DNA of 64,000 bases, taken from Sphingomonas sp. Mn802worker. Its GTDB lineage: Bacteria; Pseudomonadota; Alphaproteobacteria; Sphingomonadales; Sphingomonadaceae. The stretch covers positions 1 through 64,000 of the forward strand of contig NZ_AORY01000005.1 of the NCBI RefSeq assembly GCF_000382485.1, written 5' to 3'. The translations under genes were made by a program, and so were the position numbers. A model generated the notes under the pieces. That model had not been told where the DNA came from and did not search any database. It saw only the letters and a program-made list of their open reading frames with translations. Shown one piece after another: positions 51,817 to 61,767 of the stretch. Every line of letters begins with the position of its first letter. The first letter of the stretch is position 1.

Positions 51817-51860
51817 GTGTCCGGATGTGGACGGCCGGTGTCCGTTTCCGGACACCGGCC
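51817..51860. promoter_or_regulatory. Paired GTCC dyads between urcA and the adaptor gene
   Basis: Site one (51819-51832) is GTCC-GGATGT-GGAC; site two (51838-51855) is GTGTCCG-TTTC-CGGACAC within a perfect 12-bp stem (GGCCGGTGTCCG). Centres are 21 bp apart, two helical turns. Site two matches the motif upstream of the response regulator. It may also act as a hairpin at the end of urcA. Confidence 0.6.
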
Positions 51861-51867
51861 GCGCCGA

Positions 51868-52179
51868 TCAGTTGCTGGTGCGGTCATCGACCAGGCCGAC
51901 GGCGGCGCGCGCCTGCAGCACCGCGTTGCGGCGGCAATTAGCCTCAGAGGAGGTCTGGAACGGCGCTTGCTCGGCGCAGACGGTGCGGGCGGCCGCCGCG
52001 GCGCGACGCTCGAACGTCGCCTGACCTGCGGGGTTGCGCAGGTTGAGGTCGGCAGTGGCGATCGACGTCTGCCGCACAGCGACATCCGACGCGGCGGCGG
52101 GGCTGGAGAAGGACACCAGCCCGGCGGTGGCGACGATGCTGAGCGTGGAGAAGACGACGCGGTTGCGGAACGAGATCAT
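51868..52179 (-). CDS. UrcA-family periplasmic protein
   Basis: A 103-residue exported protein: signal peptide (VVFSTLSIVATAGLVSFSSPAAA), then the UrcA pattern with IATADLNLRNPAGQATFERR and two Cys (TVCAEQ and EANCRRN) likely to form a disulfide. ATG 52179 has AAGGA upstream. It is the first gene after a sigma-54-type promoter and precedes the exporter genes, so it is probably co-regulated with them. The role of UrcA proteins is unknown. Confidence 0.85.
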   Translation of the reverse strand: MISFRNRVVFSTLSIVATAGLVSFSSPAAASDVAVRQTSIATADLNLRNPAGQATFERRAAAAARTVCAEQAPFQTSSEANCRRNAVLQARAAVGLVDDRTSN

Positions 52180-52218
52180 GGGACGATCCTTCGTGTTGGA
52201 CGTTGAACCCGTTCACCC

Positions 52219-52234
52219 AGCAACCGGCGTGCCA
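52219..52234 (-). promoter_or_regulatory. Sigma-54 promoter of urcA and probably the exporter operon
   Basis: On the minus strand TGGCACGCCGGTTGCT matches the -24/-12 consensus TGGCACG-N4-TTGCW exactly. Initiation would fall near 52208, about 30 bases before the urcA start. An NtrC-type activator is encoded divergently next to it. Confidence 0.85.
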
Positions 52235-52297
52235 AATCCGCGAAGCCCTGCTTTTCAGCGCGTTTTGGCAAACCGGCGTCACCTTCGGCGAGCGCTG

Positions 52298-52334
52298 GTG
52301 TCCGCCATCGGACGCGAACTGTCCGTGATCGAAC
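52298..52334. promoter_or_regulatory. Paired activator sites (upstream activating sequence)
   Basis: GTCCG-CCAT-CGGAC (52300-52313 with leading GT) and GTCCG-TGAT-CGAAC (52321-52334, one mismatch) have centres 21 bp apart. They lie about 98 and 119 bases upstream of the predicted urcA start, the usual distance for sigma-54 activators, and just ahead of the response-regulator gene. Confidence 0.72.
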
Positions 52335-52364
52335 AATGGCATGCATCTTGATTGATCGGCGGCC

Positions 52365-53742
<1,378 letters not shown>

Positions 53743-53753
<11 letters not shown>

Positions 53754-55083
53754 GCGACGCTTCGCCGCCCAGTTGGCGGGGCGTACGGTGACGCTGTTCG
53801 CCGTCACGCTCGCGACGGCAGTATTGGCGGCGTGGGGACGCGCGCCGACGATGACGCTGCTAGCCGTGCTGTGCGTCGTGGCGGCGTTCGCCTGGCTGTG
53901 GTCGGCAGTTGATCAAGGCAACGCGGACCTCGCCCGTTTCGTGACCGCGCTGGAACGCGGCGACCTGACCCAGTCGTTCCTGCGGCCGACCCGCGGATCG
54001 CATTTCGACGAGGCCGGCGCCGCGTACGAGCGCGCACTCGCGCGGCTGCGGGACGAGCGGAGCGCGGGCGCGGCGTCCACCCTGTTCGCGCAGGCGGTGT
54101 CGGACAGTTCCCCGGTGCCGCTGCTGGTGCTCGGCCCCGACGATCAAGTCACGCTCAACAACAAGGCCGCGCGCGAACTGCTGGGTCGCGCCGGAGAAAT
54201 CGGCATGTCCACGCTTCGCGCGCGCGACCCGGTATTTGCCGCCGATCTCGCCGCCGTAGCGCCGGGCACGAGCCGCCTGTCGCGGTTGGTGAGCGGCGGT
54301 ATTCCACAGCGCGTGTCGCTCGATGCCACGTTGGTCAACGTCGCGAACCGCGCGCGCCGCATCGTCGCGGTCAGGATAATCCAGCCCGAACTCGATCGTG
54401 CCGAACTGGCGGCGCAGGTCGACCTCGTCCGCGTGTTGACGCACGAGATCATGAATTCGCTGACGCCAGTCGTCTCGCTAGCCGCGACCGCCGATCGGAT
54501 GATGTCAGTGTTGGCTCCCGGACTGGCCCCCGGAGTGGCCGACGCGCAGCTCGCCACCGCCGCGCTCGCGCGCCGCGCGGCCGAGCTCGAGCGCTTCGTG
54601 GAAAGCTACAAGGGGTTCAGCGAGACCCCGGTGTTGAAGCGCGAGAGGATCGCGACGGCCCTCTGGCTAGAGGACGTGCTGCGCCTGTTCCGCGCGTCAC
54701 CGCTCGCCGCCTCGGTCGACATCGACCTGTCACTACCCTCAGGCCTGCCCGCCATCGACGGCGACGCCGCGCTGCTGACGCAGGTGATGGTCAACCTGCT
54801 GAAGAACGCTGCGGAAGCCACGGGTGCAGGCGGATCGATCAGCGTCACCGCCGCCGACATCGTGAGCCGAGGGGTCGGGATCGCGGTTGCCGATACCGGC
54901 ACGGGCATCGCGCCCCAATTGCGCGAGGACGTGTTTCTTCCCTTCTTCACCACCAAGCGGAGCGGCACGGGCATCGGGCTGAGCTTCGCGCGCCAGATCG
55001 TCCTTCTCCATGGAGGGCAGATCGCCATTGCAGAGGGCTCATCAAGCAAAATCGAAATGCTTCTGCCCACGTGCGGGTCATAA
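53743..55083 (+). CDS. Membrane sensor histidine kinase (NtrB-type core)
   Basis: A 446-residue kinase paired with the response regulator. Two hydrophobic segments lie in the first 60 residues (TVTLFAVTLATAVLAAW and LLAVLCVVAAFAWLW) with almost no periplasmic loop between them, so it probably senses a signal in the membrane or from a partner. A PAS-like domain follows (SPVPLLVLGPDDQVTLNNKA), then the H box LTHEIMNSLTPVVSLA, N box NLLKNAAEA, G boxes DTGTGIAP and GTGIGLSFARQI. Confidence 0.92.
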
Positions 55084-55183
55084 GACCTAGAAGTGGTCAT
55101 CGACGACCTATTTTCAGTAACCGGAAAGCGGTCGTTCGTTAATGCGTCCCATATAGTTGGTCGGTGCTACATCGACCGGTAGG

Positions 55184-56086
55184 TCATGTGCTGGCAGGCA
55201 CCGCATAGTCCATTTCGGTAAGGTCGGTGAGCAGATCGGGTCCGGTCGGCTCCCAGCCGAGACGTGCTCGCGTCCAGGCATTCGACGCAACCATGTCGAG
55301 CCCGGCGAACGGTGCCATCCAGCCGAAGTATCGCTCGACTTCATCGTTGGAGATCGACCTGACCGGCAGCCCCGTGCCCTTCCCGATCGCCTCGGCAATG
55401 GCGCGCGCTGTGACACCTTCCTCCACGCAAGCATTGTACCGCGCGCCGGGCTCGCCCTTTTCCAGTGCGAGGACGTAGAGCTTGGCCACGTCGCTGACGT
55501 GCGCGGCGGCCCAACACGTCAGGCCTTCGCCCAAATACGCGATCGCTCCGGCCCGGCGCGCTTCGGCGATCAGCGGGGTGATGAGCCCCGCCTTTGTCGT
55601 GTCATGCACCTGCGGCAGCCGGATCGTGCGGACGTCTATGCGCCGCGCCGTCAGTGCCGCGCCGGCGAGTTCGGTCGCGATGCGCGGGTTTGCATGGTGC
55701 GGATTGAGGACGTCCTCGGTCGCCACGCCGCCGCCGAGTGGTGTACCGATGCCGACACCCGAGGTGATGAGCAGCGGCTTGCGCGTCCCTTCCAACGCCG
55801 CGCCCATCGCGGCGATGTTGCGCTCGTCCTTCCTGGTATTTTCGACAAAGGTGTTGAAGTTGTGGTCGAAGGCGCAGTGGATCACCGCGTCGGCCGCCGC
55901 CGCACCGCTGGCGAGCGTTTCGGGTTGCTCAAGATCGCCGCGGTGGACCTCGGCACCCGCCGCCTCGAGCTGCCGCGCTCCCGCGTCGGAGCGGGTGAGG
56001 CCCAGCACCTGGTGACCGCGAGCAAGCAGTTCGGGGATGAGGTGCGAACCGATGAAGCCGGTCGCGCCGGTCAGGAACACGCGCAT
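55184..56086 (-). CDS. NAD(P)-dependent epimerase/dehydratase-like SDR
   Basis: Extended SDR of 300 residues. ATG 56086 has GAAGGAG upstream and begins the cofactor motif FLTGATGFIGSHLIPELL. VIHCAFDHNF and a catalytic region without a strict YxxxK near position 150 suggest an atypical member, as in several uncharacterised SDRs paired with MmyB-type regulators. Divergent from that regulator gene, which probably controls it. Confidence 0.88.
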   Translation of the reverse strand: MRVFLTGATGFIGSHLIPELLARGHQVLGLTRSDAGARQLEAAGAEVHRGDLEQPETLASGAAAADAVIHCAFDHNFNTFVENTRKDERNIAAMGAALEGTRKPLLITSGVGIGTPLGGGVATEDVLNPHHANPRIATELAGAALTARRIDVRTIRLPQVHDTTKAGLITPLIAEARRAGAIAYLGEGLTCWAAAHVSDVAKLYVLALEKGEPGARYNACVEEGVTARAIAEAIGKGTGLPVRSISNDEVERYFGWMAPFAGLDMVASNAWTRARLGWEPTGPDLLTDLTEMDYAVPAST

Positions 56087-56182
56087 GGATAGTCTCCTTC
56101 TCGTCGCAGCAGGATGTCGCACCCGGGCACAGCATGTTAAAGTAGTGACTGTATCATGGTATAACGGTCAACAGGATCAGTC

Positions 56183-57016
56183 ATGGCCAGCGAAGCGTCC
56201 AATCTGCTCGGCAGCTATCTGCGTGATCGTCGCGCGCGTCTTGATCCGGCTACCTTCGGCTTTCCGAGTGGCAGGCGGCGCACGCCGGGGCTGCGCCGCG
56301 AGGAGGTGGCGAGCCGCGCCAACATCAGCGCGACCTGGTACACCTGGCTCGAACAGGGGCGTGGCGGTGCGCCCTCCGCCGACGTGCTCGATCGGCTTGC
56401 CAAGGGGCTGATGCTGACCGAGCCCGAGCGTGAACACCTCTACATGCTCGGCCTGGGGCGTTTGCCCGAGGCGCATTATCGACCGGTCGACGGGATCACG
56501 CCGCGGCTGCAGCGCGTGCTCGACGGCATGCCGCTCAGCCCTGCGATCATCAAAACGGCGATGTGGGACGTGGTCGGCTGGAACTGCGCCGCCGCGGCGC
56601 TGCTGACCGACTATGCACTGCTGCCGCCCGAGGATCGCAACATCCTGCGGCTGATGTTTACGGGCGATCGGGGTCGCCGTCGCAACGAGGATTGGGACAG
56701 CATCGCACGGTTCGTGGTTGGTGCGTTCCGCGCCGACGTGGCGAGGGCCGGCGCGCATGGCAGCGTCGGCGCTGCGAGACTGGTTGAGGAACTGAACCAA
56801 CTCAGCCCGGAGTTCGCGGCCTTGTGGCAGGACAACGAGGTCGTCGCGCACGGCGACGGCGTGAAGCGGATTCGTCATGCCGAGGTCGGATCGGTGAAGC
56901 TTGAATTCTCATCCTTCGCGGTCGAGGGCAGACCGGAGCTGGGGATGATCGTCTATAATCCGGCAACGCCGGCCGATGCGAGCAAGGTCCGCATGCTGGT
57001 CGACGCGGCGAGCTGA
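56183..57016 (+). CDS. XRE-family regulator with MmyB-like ligand domain
   Basis: A 277-residue regulator. The helix-turn-helix covers about residues 6-80 (LGSYLRDRRARLDPA, then RREEVASRANISATWYTWLE), and the C-terminal MmyB domain contains NILRLMFTGD and WQDNEV, a PAS-like fatty-acid-binding fold in MmyB. It is divergently transcribed from an SDR gene, the usual arrangement, and probably represses it. Confidence 0.92.
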   Translation: MASEASNLLGSYLRDRRARLDPATFGFPSGRRRTPGLRREEVASRANISATWYTWLEQGRGGAPSADVLDRLAKGLMLTEPEREHLYMLGLGRLPEAHYRPVDGITPRLQRVLDGMPLSPAIIKTAMWDVVGWNCAAAALLTDYALLPPEDRNILRLMFTGDRGRRRNEDWDSIARFVVGAFRADVARAGAHGSVGAARLVEELNQLSPEFAALWQDNEVVAHGDGVKRIRHAEVGSVKLEFSSFAVEGRPELGMIVYNPATPADASKVRMLVDAAS

Positions 57017-57032
57017 ATGCAGCGCGGCCGTC

Positions 57033-57935
57033 TTACTTCAGCGCTCTGACGTAATCGACGAAGGTACGCAGCGGCGGCGGGACCAGCCGCCGCTGCGAAT
57101 AGTAAAGGAACGGGCCCGAAAAGGGCTGCCACCAGTCCGCCAGCACCGGCTCCAGCGCGCCCGAGGCGAAATGGGGCACCAGCCAGTCCTCGAACAGGTG
57201 GATCACCCCGGCACCGCCGATCGCTGCATCGACCGCTAGGTCCGTCGCGCCACCGACCCGTACGATCAGTCGGCTGGCGGGCTCGACCTTTAGCACTTCG
57301 CCGTCCCGCTCGAACTCCCACGGTGCGGTCAGCGCGCCGCTGGCGAAGCGGCCGAGGATACAGTCATGGGACAGCAGATCGCGCGGGTGTGACGGCCGCC
57401 CCCGCCGGTTGAGATAGGCGGGCGACGCCGCAGTGGCGAAGCGCTGCACCCGCGGGCCGATCGGGATCGCGATCATGTCCTGTGCCAGCCGCTCGTCGTA
57501 GCGGATGCCCGCGTCGCTGCCGGCGGCGAGCACGTCGACGAAGCCGTCCTCGGCATCGACCTCGACGCGGATGTCGGGATAGGCGACCAGGAAGCCCGGC
57601 AGGATCGACGGGAGCACCAGCCGCGCGGCGCTGACCGGCACGTTCAGCCGCAGCGTGCCCGCCGGTCGCCCCTTCAACTCGTCGACGACGCGCAGCGCGG
57701 CCTCGACCTCGGCCAGCGCAGGACCCAGCCGCTCGATCAGGCGCTGCCCCGCCTCGGTCGGCGTGACGCTCCTGGTGGTGCGGTGAAGCAGCCGCACGCC
57801 GAGCCGCTCCTCCAGCCGGCGCACCGCCTCGCTCATCGTCGACGCGCTCGCCCCGCTGCTCCGTCCCGCCTCGCGGAAACCGCCCGCCCTGGCGACCGCC
57901 AGCAGCGTTTGAACGTCGGAGAGATCGGCGGGCAT
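57033..57935 (-). CDS. LysR-family transcriptional regulator
   Basis: A 300-residue regulator: N-terminal winged helix (DVQTLLAVARAGGFREAGRSSG, shortened) with ASASTMSEAVRRLEERLGVR as recognition helix, and a substrate-binding domain of the CrgA-like type. Divergent from the aldo/keto reductase gene with a 94-base spacer, so that gene is the likely target. Effector unknown. Confidence 0.93.
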   Translation of the reverse strand: MPADLSDVQTLLAVARAGGFREAGRSSGASASTMSEAVRRLEERLGVRLLHRTTRSVTPTEAGQRLIERLGPALAEVEAALRVVDELKGRPAGTLRLNVPVSAARLVLPSILPGFLVAYPDIRVEVDAEDGFVDVLAAGSDAGIRYDERLAQDMIAIPIGPRVQRFATAASPAYLNRRGRPSHPRDLLSHDCILGRFASGALTAPWEFERDGEVLKVEPASRLIVRVGGATDLAVDAAIGGAGVIHLFEDWLVPHFASGALEPVLADWWQPFSGPFLYYSQRRLVPPPLRTFVDYVRALK

Positions 57936-58029
57936 TGTACGTTTGTCCGAACAGGTCGTGCGGATCGTGCCCGCTTATCGCGCGAATGTCATGTGCCTAG
58001 ATCGTGGCCACGCTTTCAGGAGAACGACC

Positions 58030-58905
58030 ATGCCCACGATCGACCACGCAGGAACCTACACCCTCGGCGACCGACAGGTCCGCCGGCTCGGCTACGGCGC
58101 GATGCAGCTCGCGGGACCCGGCGTCTTCGGCCCACCGCGCGACCGCGACGCCGCGCTCGCGGTGCTGCGCGAGGCGGTATCATCGGGGGTCGACCACATT
58201 GACACCAGCGACTTCTACGGTCCCCACGTCACCAACCAGCTGATCCACGAGGCGCTGTCGCCCTATCCCGACGACCTCGTCATCGTCACCAAGGTCGGCG
58301 CCACCCGCGGCGAGGATGCTTCGTGGAACCCGGCGCAGGAGCCGGCGCAACTGCGCGCCGCGGTGGAGGACAATCTGCGCAACCTCGGTCTGGAGCGGTT
58401 GGACGTCGTCAACTTCCGCATCCATCCGGGCCACCTCGGCCGCGACGAGCACTCGATCGCTGACAGCTTCGAAGCCATGGCTGCGATGCAGGCGGAGGGG
58501 TTGATCCGCCACCTCGGCATCAGCAACGCGACACCCGCGCAGGTCGCGGAGGCGCGCGCCATCGCGCCGATCGTCTGCGTGCAGAACCAGTACAACCTCG
58601 CGCATCGCGAAGACGACGCAATGATCGACGAGCTCGCCGCCGACGGCATCGCCTTTGTGCCGTTCTTCCCGCTCGGCGGCTTCAGCCCGCTGCAATCGGC
58701 ATCGCTGTCGACGGTCGCCGCACGGATCGGCGCGACGCCGATGCAGGTGGCGCTCGCCTGGCTACTACGCCGGTCACCCAACATCCTGCTGATCCCCGGC
58801 ACCTCGTCGGTGTCGCACCTGCGCGAGAACCTTCAAGTCGCTGACATTGAACTGCCGGACGAGGTGATCGGTGCGCTAGACGCGATCGGCACCGACCAAG
58901 ACTAA
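58030..58905 (+). CDS. Aldo/keto reductase
   Basis: A 291-residue NADP-dependent TIM-barrel reductase. The catalytic Asp/Tyr are in HIDTSDFYGP, the Lys in VIVTKVGATRG; the usual His is seen in FRIHPGHLG. ATG 58030 has AGGAGAACG upstream. Probably acts on a small aldehyde or xenobiotic; regulated by the divergent LysR. Confidence 0.92.
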   Translation: MPTIDHAGTYTLGDRQVRRLGYGAMQLAGPGVFGPPRDRDAALAVLREAVSSGVDHIDTSDFYGPHVTNQLIHEALSPYPDDLVIVTKVGATRGEDASWNPAQEPAQLRAAVEDNLRNLGLERLDVVNFRIHPGHLGRDEHSIADSFEAMAAMQAEGLIRHLGISNATPAQVAEARAIAPIVCVQNQYNLAHREDDAMIDELAADGIAFVPFFPLGGFSPLQSASLSTVAARIGATPMQVALAWLLRRSPNILLIPGTSSVSHLRENLQVADIELPDEVIGALDAIGTDQD

Positions 58906-59280
58906 CCGCGCAGGCGACCATCACAAGCGACAGGCGGACTCAGAAAGGCATGGTCAACGCCTGCCCTGCATCTTCCAACATCCAGCGTTGATTTAGGTTG
59001 ACTGCGCTGGTGTCCGCCAGCTGGAGTAGCGCCTACTGGCGGACATCATCAGATCCGCGCCGTACCAACGTTGGTAAACAGCTTGTGGCCTGTCATGAAG
59101 CTGCCGTCCACGAACTCGGGTTGCGCGCGCCGACCCGGTTTCAATTCTCGAACAACACCTCGCTGGCACCCGAGACGAGGAAAGAACCGAGCGGCTATTC
59201 GCCCGTGTCACCGCTTCCGTGACGAGATCTACGCAGCGGCGCAGATGCTGGTGATCCCGTTCGCTCATGATCGTCTCTCG
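58906..59280. other. Gene-less stretch with an inverted repeat and possible gene remnant
   Basis: No intact gene. A perfect 10-bp inverted repeat (TGTCCGCCAG, 59011-59020; CTGGCGGACA, 59036-59045) is present. On the minus strand a short frame reads EFVDGSFMTGHKLFTNVG, which may be the tail of a decayed oxidoreductase. Confidence 0.4.
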
Positions 59281-59478
59281 CTACTCGTAAAGACCGGGGT
59301 AGCTGTACGGCGATGGTTCATCGTCGGCGGTGCCCTTGGCAAAGACCGCGACATCGCCGGGCACGATCTCATGCCTCGCCCAGCGGTCCCAGCCGACGTG
59401 GATGAAGTCGGGCTTTCCGAAGACGCGAACGGCACGGACATATTCGTCACCTCGGAAAGCGATGAAGTGCAATGCCAC
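59281..59478 (-). CDS. Small conserved hypothetical protein
   Basis: A 65-residue protein from GTG 59478: ALHFIAFRGDEYVRAVRVFG, then WDRWARHEIVPGDVAVFAKG. It is compact, beta-rich and follows the SDR gene by 11 bases, so it is probably in the same transcript. Function unknown; I recall similar small partners near SDR genes in related genomes but cannot check. Confidence 0.65.
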   Translation of the reverse strand: MALHFIAFRGDEYVRAVRVFGKPDFIHVGWDRWARHEIVPGDVAVFAKGTADDEPSPYSYPGLYE

Positions 59479-59488
59479 GCCGCGACTC

Positions 59489-60502
59489 TCAGTCCGCGTC
59501 GGCTCGCCTAGACAGCAGCCGCGACAGACCGAAGCCGGCGAGCGCTCCGATGCCGACGATGCCGCTCCCAATGCCTAGCTTGAGCAGATCGCGCTCGCGC
59601 GAGGTGAAGAACTCGTGTCGGTTGCTGATGGCGCGGTCGATGCCGTCTCCGTCGATTCGTGCAGGACCCGAGACCGGCTCATCGAGGTTGCCCGGCTTGT
59701 CGCCGATCGGATCGCCCAGCTGGCTCTCGCGGAAGCTGCTCGCCTGTCGATCCGCGAGGCCCGGTGCGAGCGCCTGCGCAATCGCCATCTGGAATGTCGA
59801 GCGCCCGACCCAGATCTCGCGCGTCGGTTTCTCGACTGCCGACACGATCGCCTGGGCGCAGAGCCGGGGATCGAACAGCGGGTCGGGCAGCACCTGCGCG
59901 TGCCCCGTGTGGTTGCGCGCCCAACCGGGCTGCGGCGTGTTCACGGCGGGCAGATACACCACCGTCAGCGTGACCGGGACATCGTCCGCGATCAGTTCGG
60001 CGCGAAGCGAATCGGTGAACCCGGACACCGCGAACTTCGCCGCGCAATAGGCGGCTTGTAGCGGCACCGCGCGGATGCCGAGACCCGACGAGACCTGAAC
60101 GATCGCGCCGCGTCCGCGCGGCTTCATGTGCCGCAGCGCCGCCAATGTGCCATGCACCTGGCTGAGGTAGGTCGTTGCGGTCACCCGTGCATACTCGTCC
60201 GCGCTGATCCGGTCGGCCGGCGCGACGACGGTCGACATCGCATTGTTGACCCAGGCGTCGATGGGTCCGAGCTCGCGCTCAACCTGGTCGGCGGCGTCGT
60301 CAATTGCGGCGGCGTCGGCAACATCGGCCGAGATCGCCAGCACCCGCCCGCCATGCGCGGCGAGCAGCGCGCGTGCTTCCTCCAGCCGATCCTCGTCACG
60401 CGCGATGATCGCGACGTCGTAGCCGCCCTTTGCAAACCGCTCAGCGGTCGCCAGCCCGATCCCCGCGCTGCCGCCCGTCACCACCGCTATGCCCGCCATC
60501 AT
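59489..60502 (-). CDS. SDR-family oxidoreductase with C-terminal membrane anchor
   Basis: A 337-residue short-chain dehydrogenase. ATG 60502 or 60499 begins VVTGGSAGIGLATAERFAKG; the catalytic motif is VSSGLG followed by YCAAKFAVSGF. The C-terminal about 70 residues extend the usual SDR and end in a hydrophobic segment (LGIGSGIVGIGALAGFGLS), so the enzyme may be membrane-bound. Precedes the 65-residue gene. Confidence 0.9.
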   Translation of the reverse strand: MMAGIAVVTGGSAGIGLATAERFAKGGYDVAIIARDEDRLEEARALLAAHGGRVLAISADVADAAAIDDAADQVERELGPIDAWVNNAMSTVVAPADRISADEYARVTATTYLSQVHGTLAALRHMKPRGRGAIVQVSSGLGIRAVPLQAAYCAAKFAVSGFTDSLRAELIADDVPVTLTVVYLPAVNTPQPGWARNHTGHAQVLPDPLFDPRLCAQAIVSAVEKPTREIWVGRSTFQMAIAQALAPGLADRQASSFRESQLGDPIGDKPGNLDEPVSGPARIDGDGIDRAISNRHEFFTSRERDLLKLGIGSGIVGIGALAGFGLSRLLSRRADAD

Positions 60503-60981
60503 CCGACCTCGTCTTCGTTGCCGCTGACGGACGCACGTGCGGGCGCTTGGTTGCGGAGAGCGCCGGTGGGTCACCAGCGGCAGGTCGACCTGCAGCAGTG
60601 GTCAGCCTCACAAACCGTCGCTCGTTAAACGTTGGCATCTGACCTAACAGTCTTTGTATGAAATCTAAATTAGCTACGCCGACCCGTGCGGCAGCTCGAC
60701 GAAAATAACGTTTGGCAAAGAAGACCCACAAAATGACATTCAAAAGGTGTCGCTTCAGCTCTGACACCGGACGTTCGTTCATCGTAGGCCGAGCCGCCAA
60801 CTTCCATTGACATTCGGCACACTTCCACATCGTCTTGACTGCGATAGATGACGACAAACGAGGTGTTTTCTGCGTTGGCAAAGATGCCGCGCTCAAATGA
60901 AGCAGCGTGGTGGCTTGTTAAGCGGATCAGTACAGCCGAGTCGAATCCTTGACGAGCAGGCTTCGCTGAAACGCTAAACAT
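60503..60981. other. AT-richer gap without recognised gene
   Basis: Coding frames here lack family similarity. Composition from about 60610 to 61020 is lower in GC than the neighbours. It shares short CGTTCGTTNA-type motifs with 55.1 kb. Confidence 0.45.
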
Positions 60982-61767
60982 CTACCCGTCAAAAAGCTTT
61001 CTAGTGAGTACTGCTGACTGCCGAATAAATCCTTGATCCGACGCGACAAGGAACGCGTTTACGCCAAGATCTCGCAACTCCGACACGTCTGGATCGTCTC
61101 CGCCGCCGACGTGCGCAATTAACGGAATACGGTGTTGCCGTGCGCTCGCGGTGATCCGCTCCACCACTGCGCGGACTTGCGGGTGGCTAACGTTTGGAGC
61201 GCCGAGCCTCGCCGATAGATCACCCCGCCCGATGAAGGCCGCGGTTAGGCCCTCCACCGCGAAGATGTCGTCGAGCACGTCGAGCGCCTCGGGATCCTCG
61301 ATCATCGCGATGACCGCAGTCAAATTGTCGGCGTTCGCCATGTGCTCGGCAAAGCCGAGCCTGCCGTACTCACCCGCGCGCGGCGAATTGGAGAAGCCGC
61401 GTCGACCGCCCTTGAAGCGACTTGCGGCAACGATCCCGCGCAGTCGCTCCGCACTGTAAACGTGAGGCACAAGGACGCCGGCGGCACCGCAGTCCAGCGC
61501 GGTCTGTATCTTGTCCTCGGCCGCGGAGGCGACCCGGACGATGCTTGGGATGGCGGCGGCACGCGCGGCGAGCATCAGCCGGTCGATGTCGTCTTCGGCG
61601 AACGGCGCGTGTTCGGCGTCGACCACGACGAAGTCGAACCCTGCGGCGCCCAGGATTTCAGTGGCGTGCGACGTCGGTGTCTTCAGAAAGGTGCCGAGCA
61701 GCGCCTCCCCGGCCGTCAACCGCGCACGAAAGCGGCGCTGAAGCTCGGCGTGTGGCGATGCGCTCAT
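60982..61767 (-). CDS. HpcH/HpaI-family aldolase
   Basis: A 261-residue class II aldolase. ATG 61767 overlaps the preceding stop (ATGA). The motif LGTFLKTPTSHATEILGAAGFD and metal-binding Glu in DAEHAPF (and later IEDPEALDVLDDIFAVEG) match HpcH/HpaI (4-hydroxy-2-oxo-heptanedioate aldolase) relatives. It would cleave a 4-hydroxy-2-oxo acid to pyruvate and an aldehyde, the last step of a ring-cleavage type pathway. Last gene of the cluster in the window. Confidence 0.9.
   Translation of the reverse strand: MSASPHAELQRRFRARLTAGEALLGTFLKTPTSHATEILGAAGFDFVVVDAEHAPFAEDDIDRLMLAARAAAIPSIVRVASAAEDKIQTALDCGAAGVLVPHVYSAERLRGIVAASRFKGGRRGFSNSPRAGEYGRLGFAEHMANADNLTAVIAMIEDPEALDVLDDIFAVEGLTAAFIGRGDLSARLGAPNVSHPQVRAVVERITASARQHRIPLIAHVGGGDDPDVSELRDLGVNAFLVASDQGFIRQSAVLTRKLFDG

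Noticed and set aside
52337..52351. TGGCATG-N4-TTGAT before the response-regulator gene as a second sigma-54 promoter
   Set aside because: The -12 GC is GA, initiation would fall at the first start codon, and the activator sites would be unusually close; kept only as a possibility.
56146..56170. Imperfect dyad TGAC...GGTCA between the epimerase and MmyB-type regulator genes
   Set aside because: Position suits an operator, but the arms match poorly and overlap a TATAAC-like -10 box.
60670..60981. A 103-codon minus-strand frame beside the aldolase gene
   Set aside because: Mixed Ser/Arg/Cys composition, no domain, and a competing overlapping frame; not supported as a gene.
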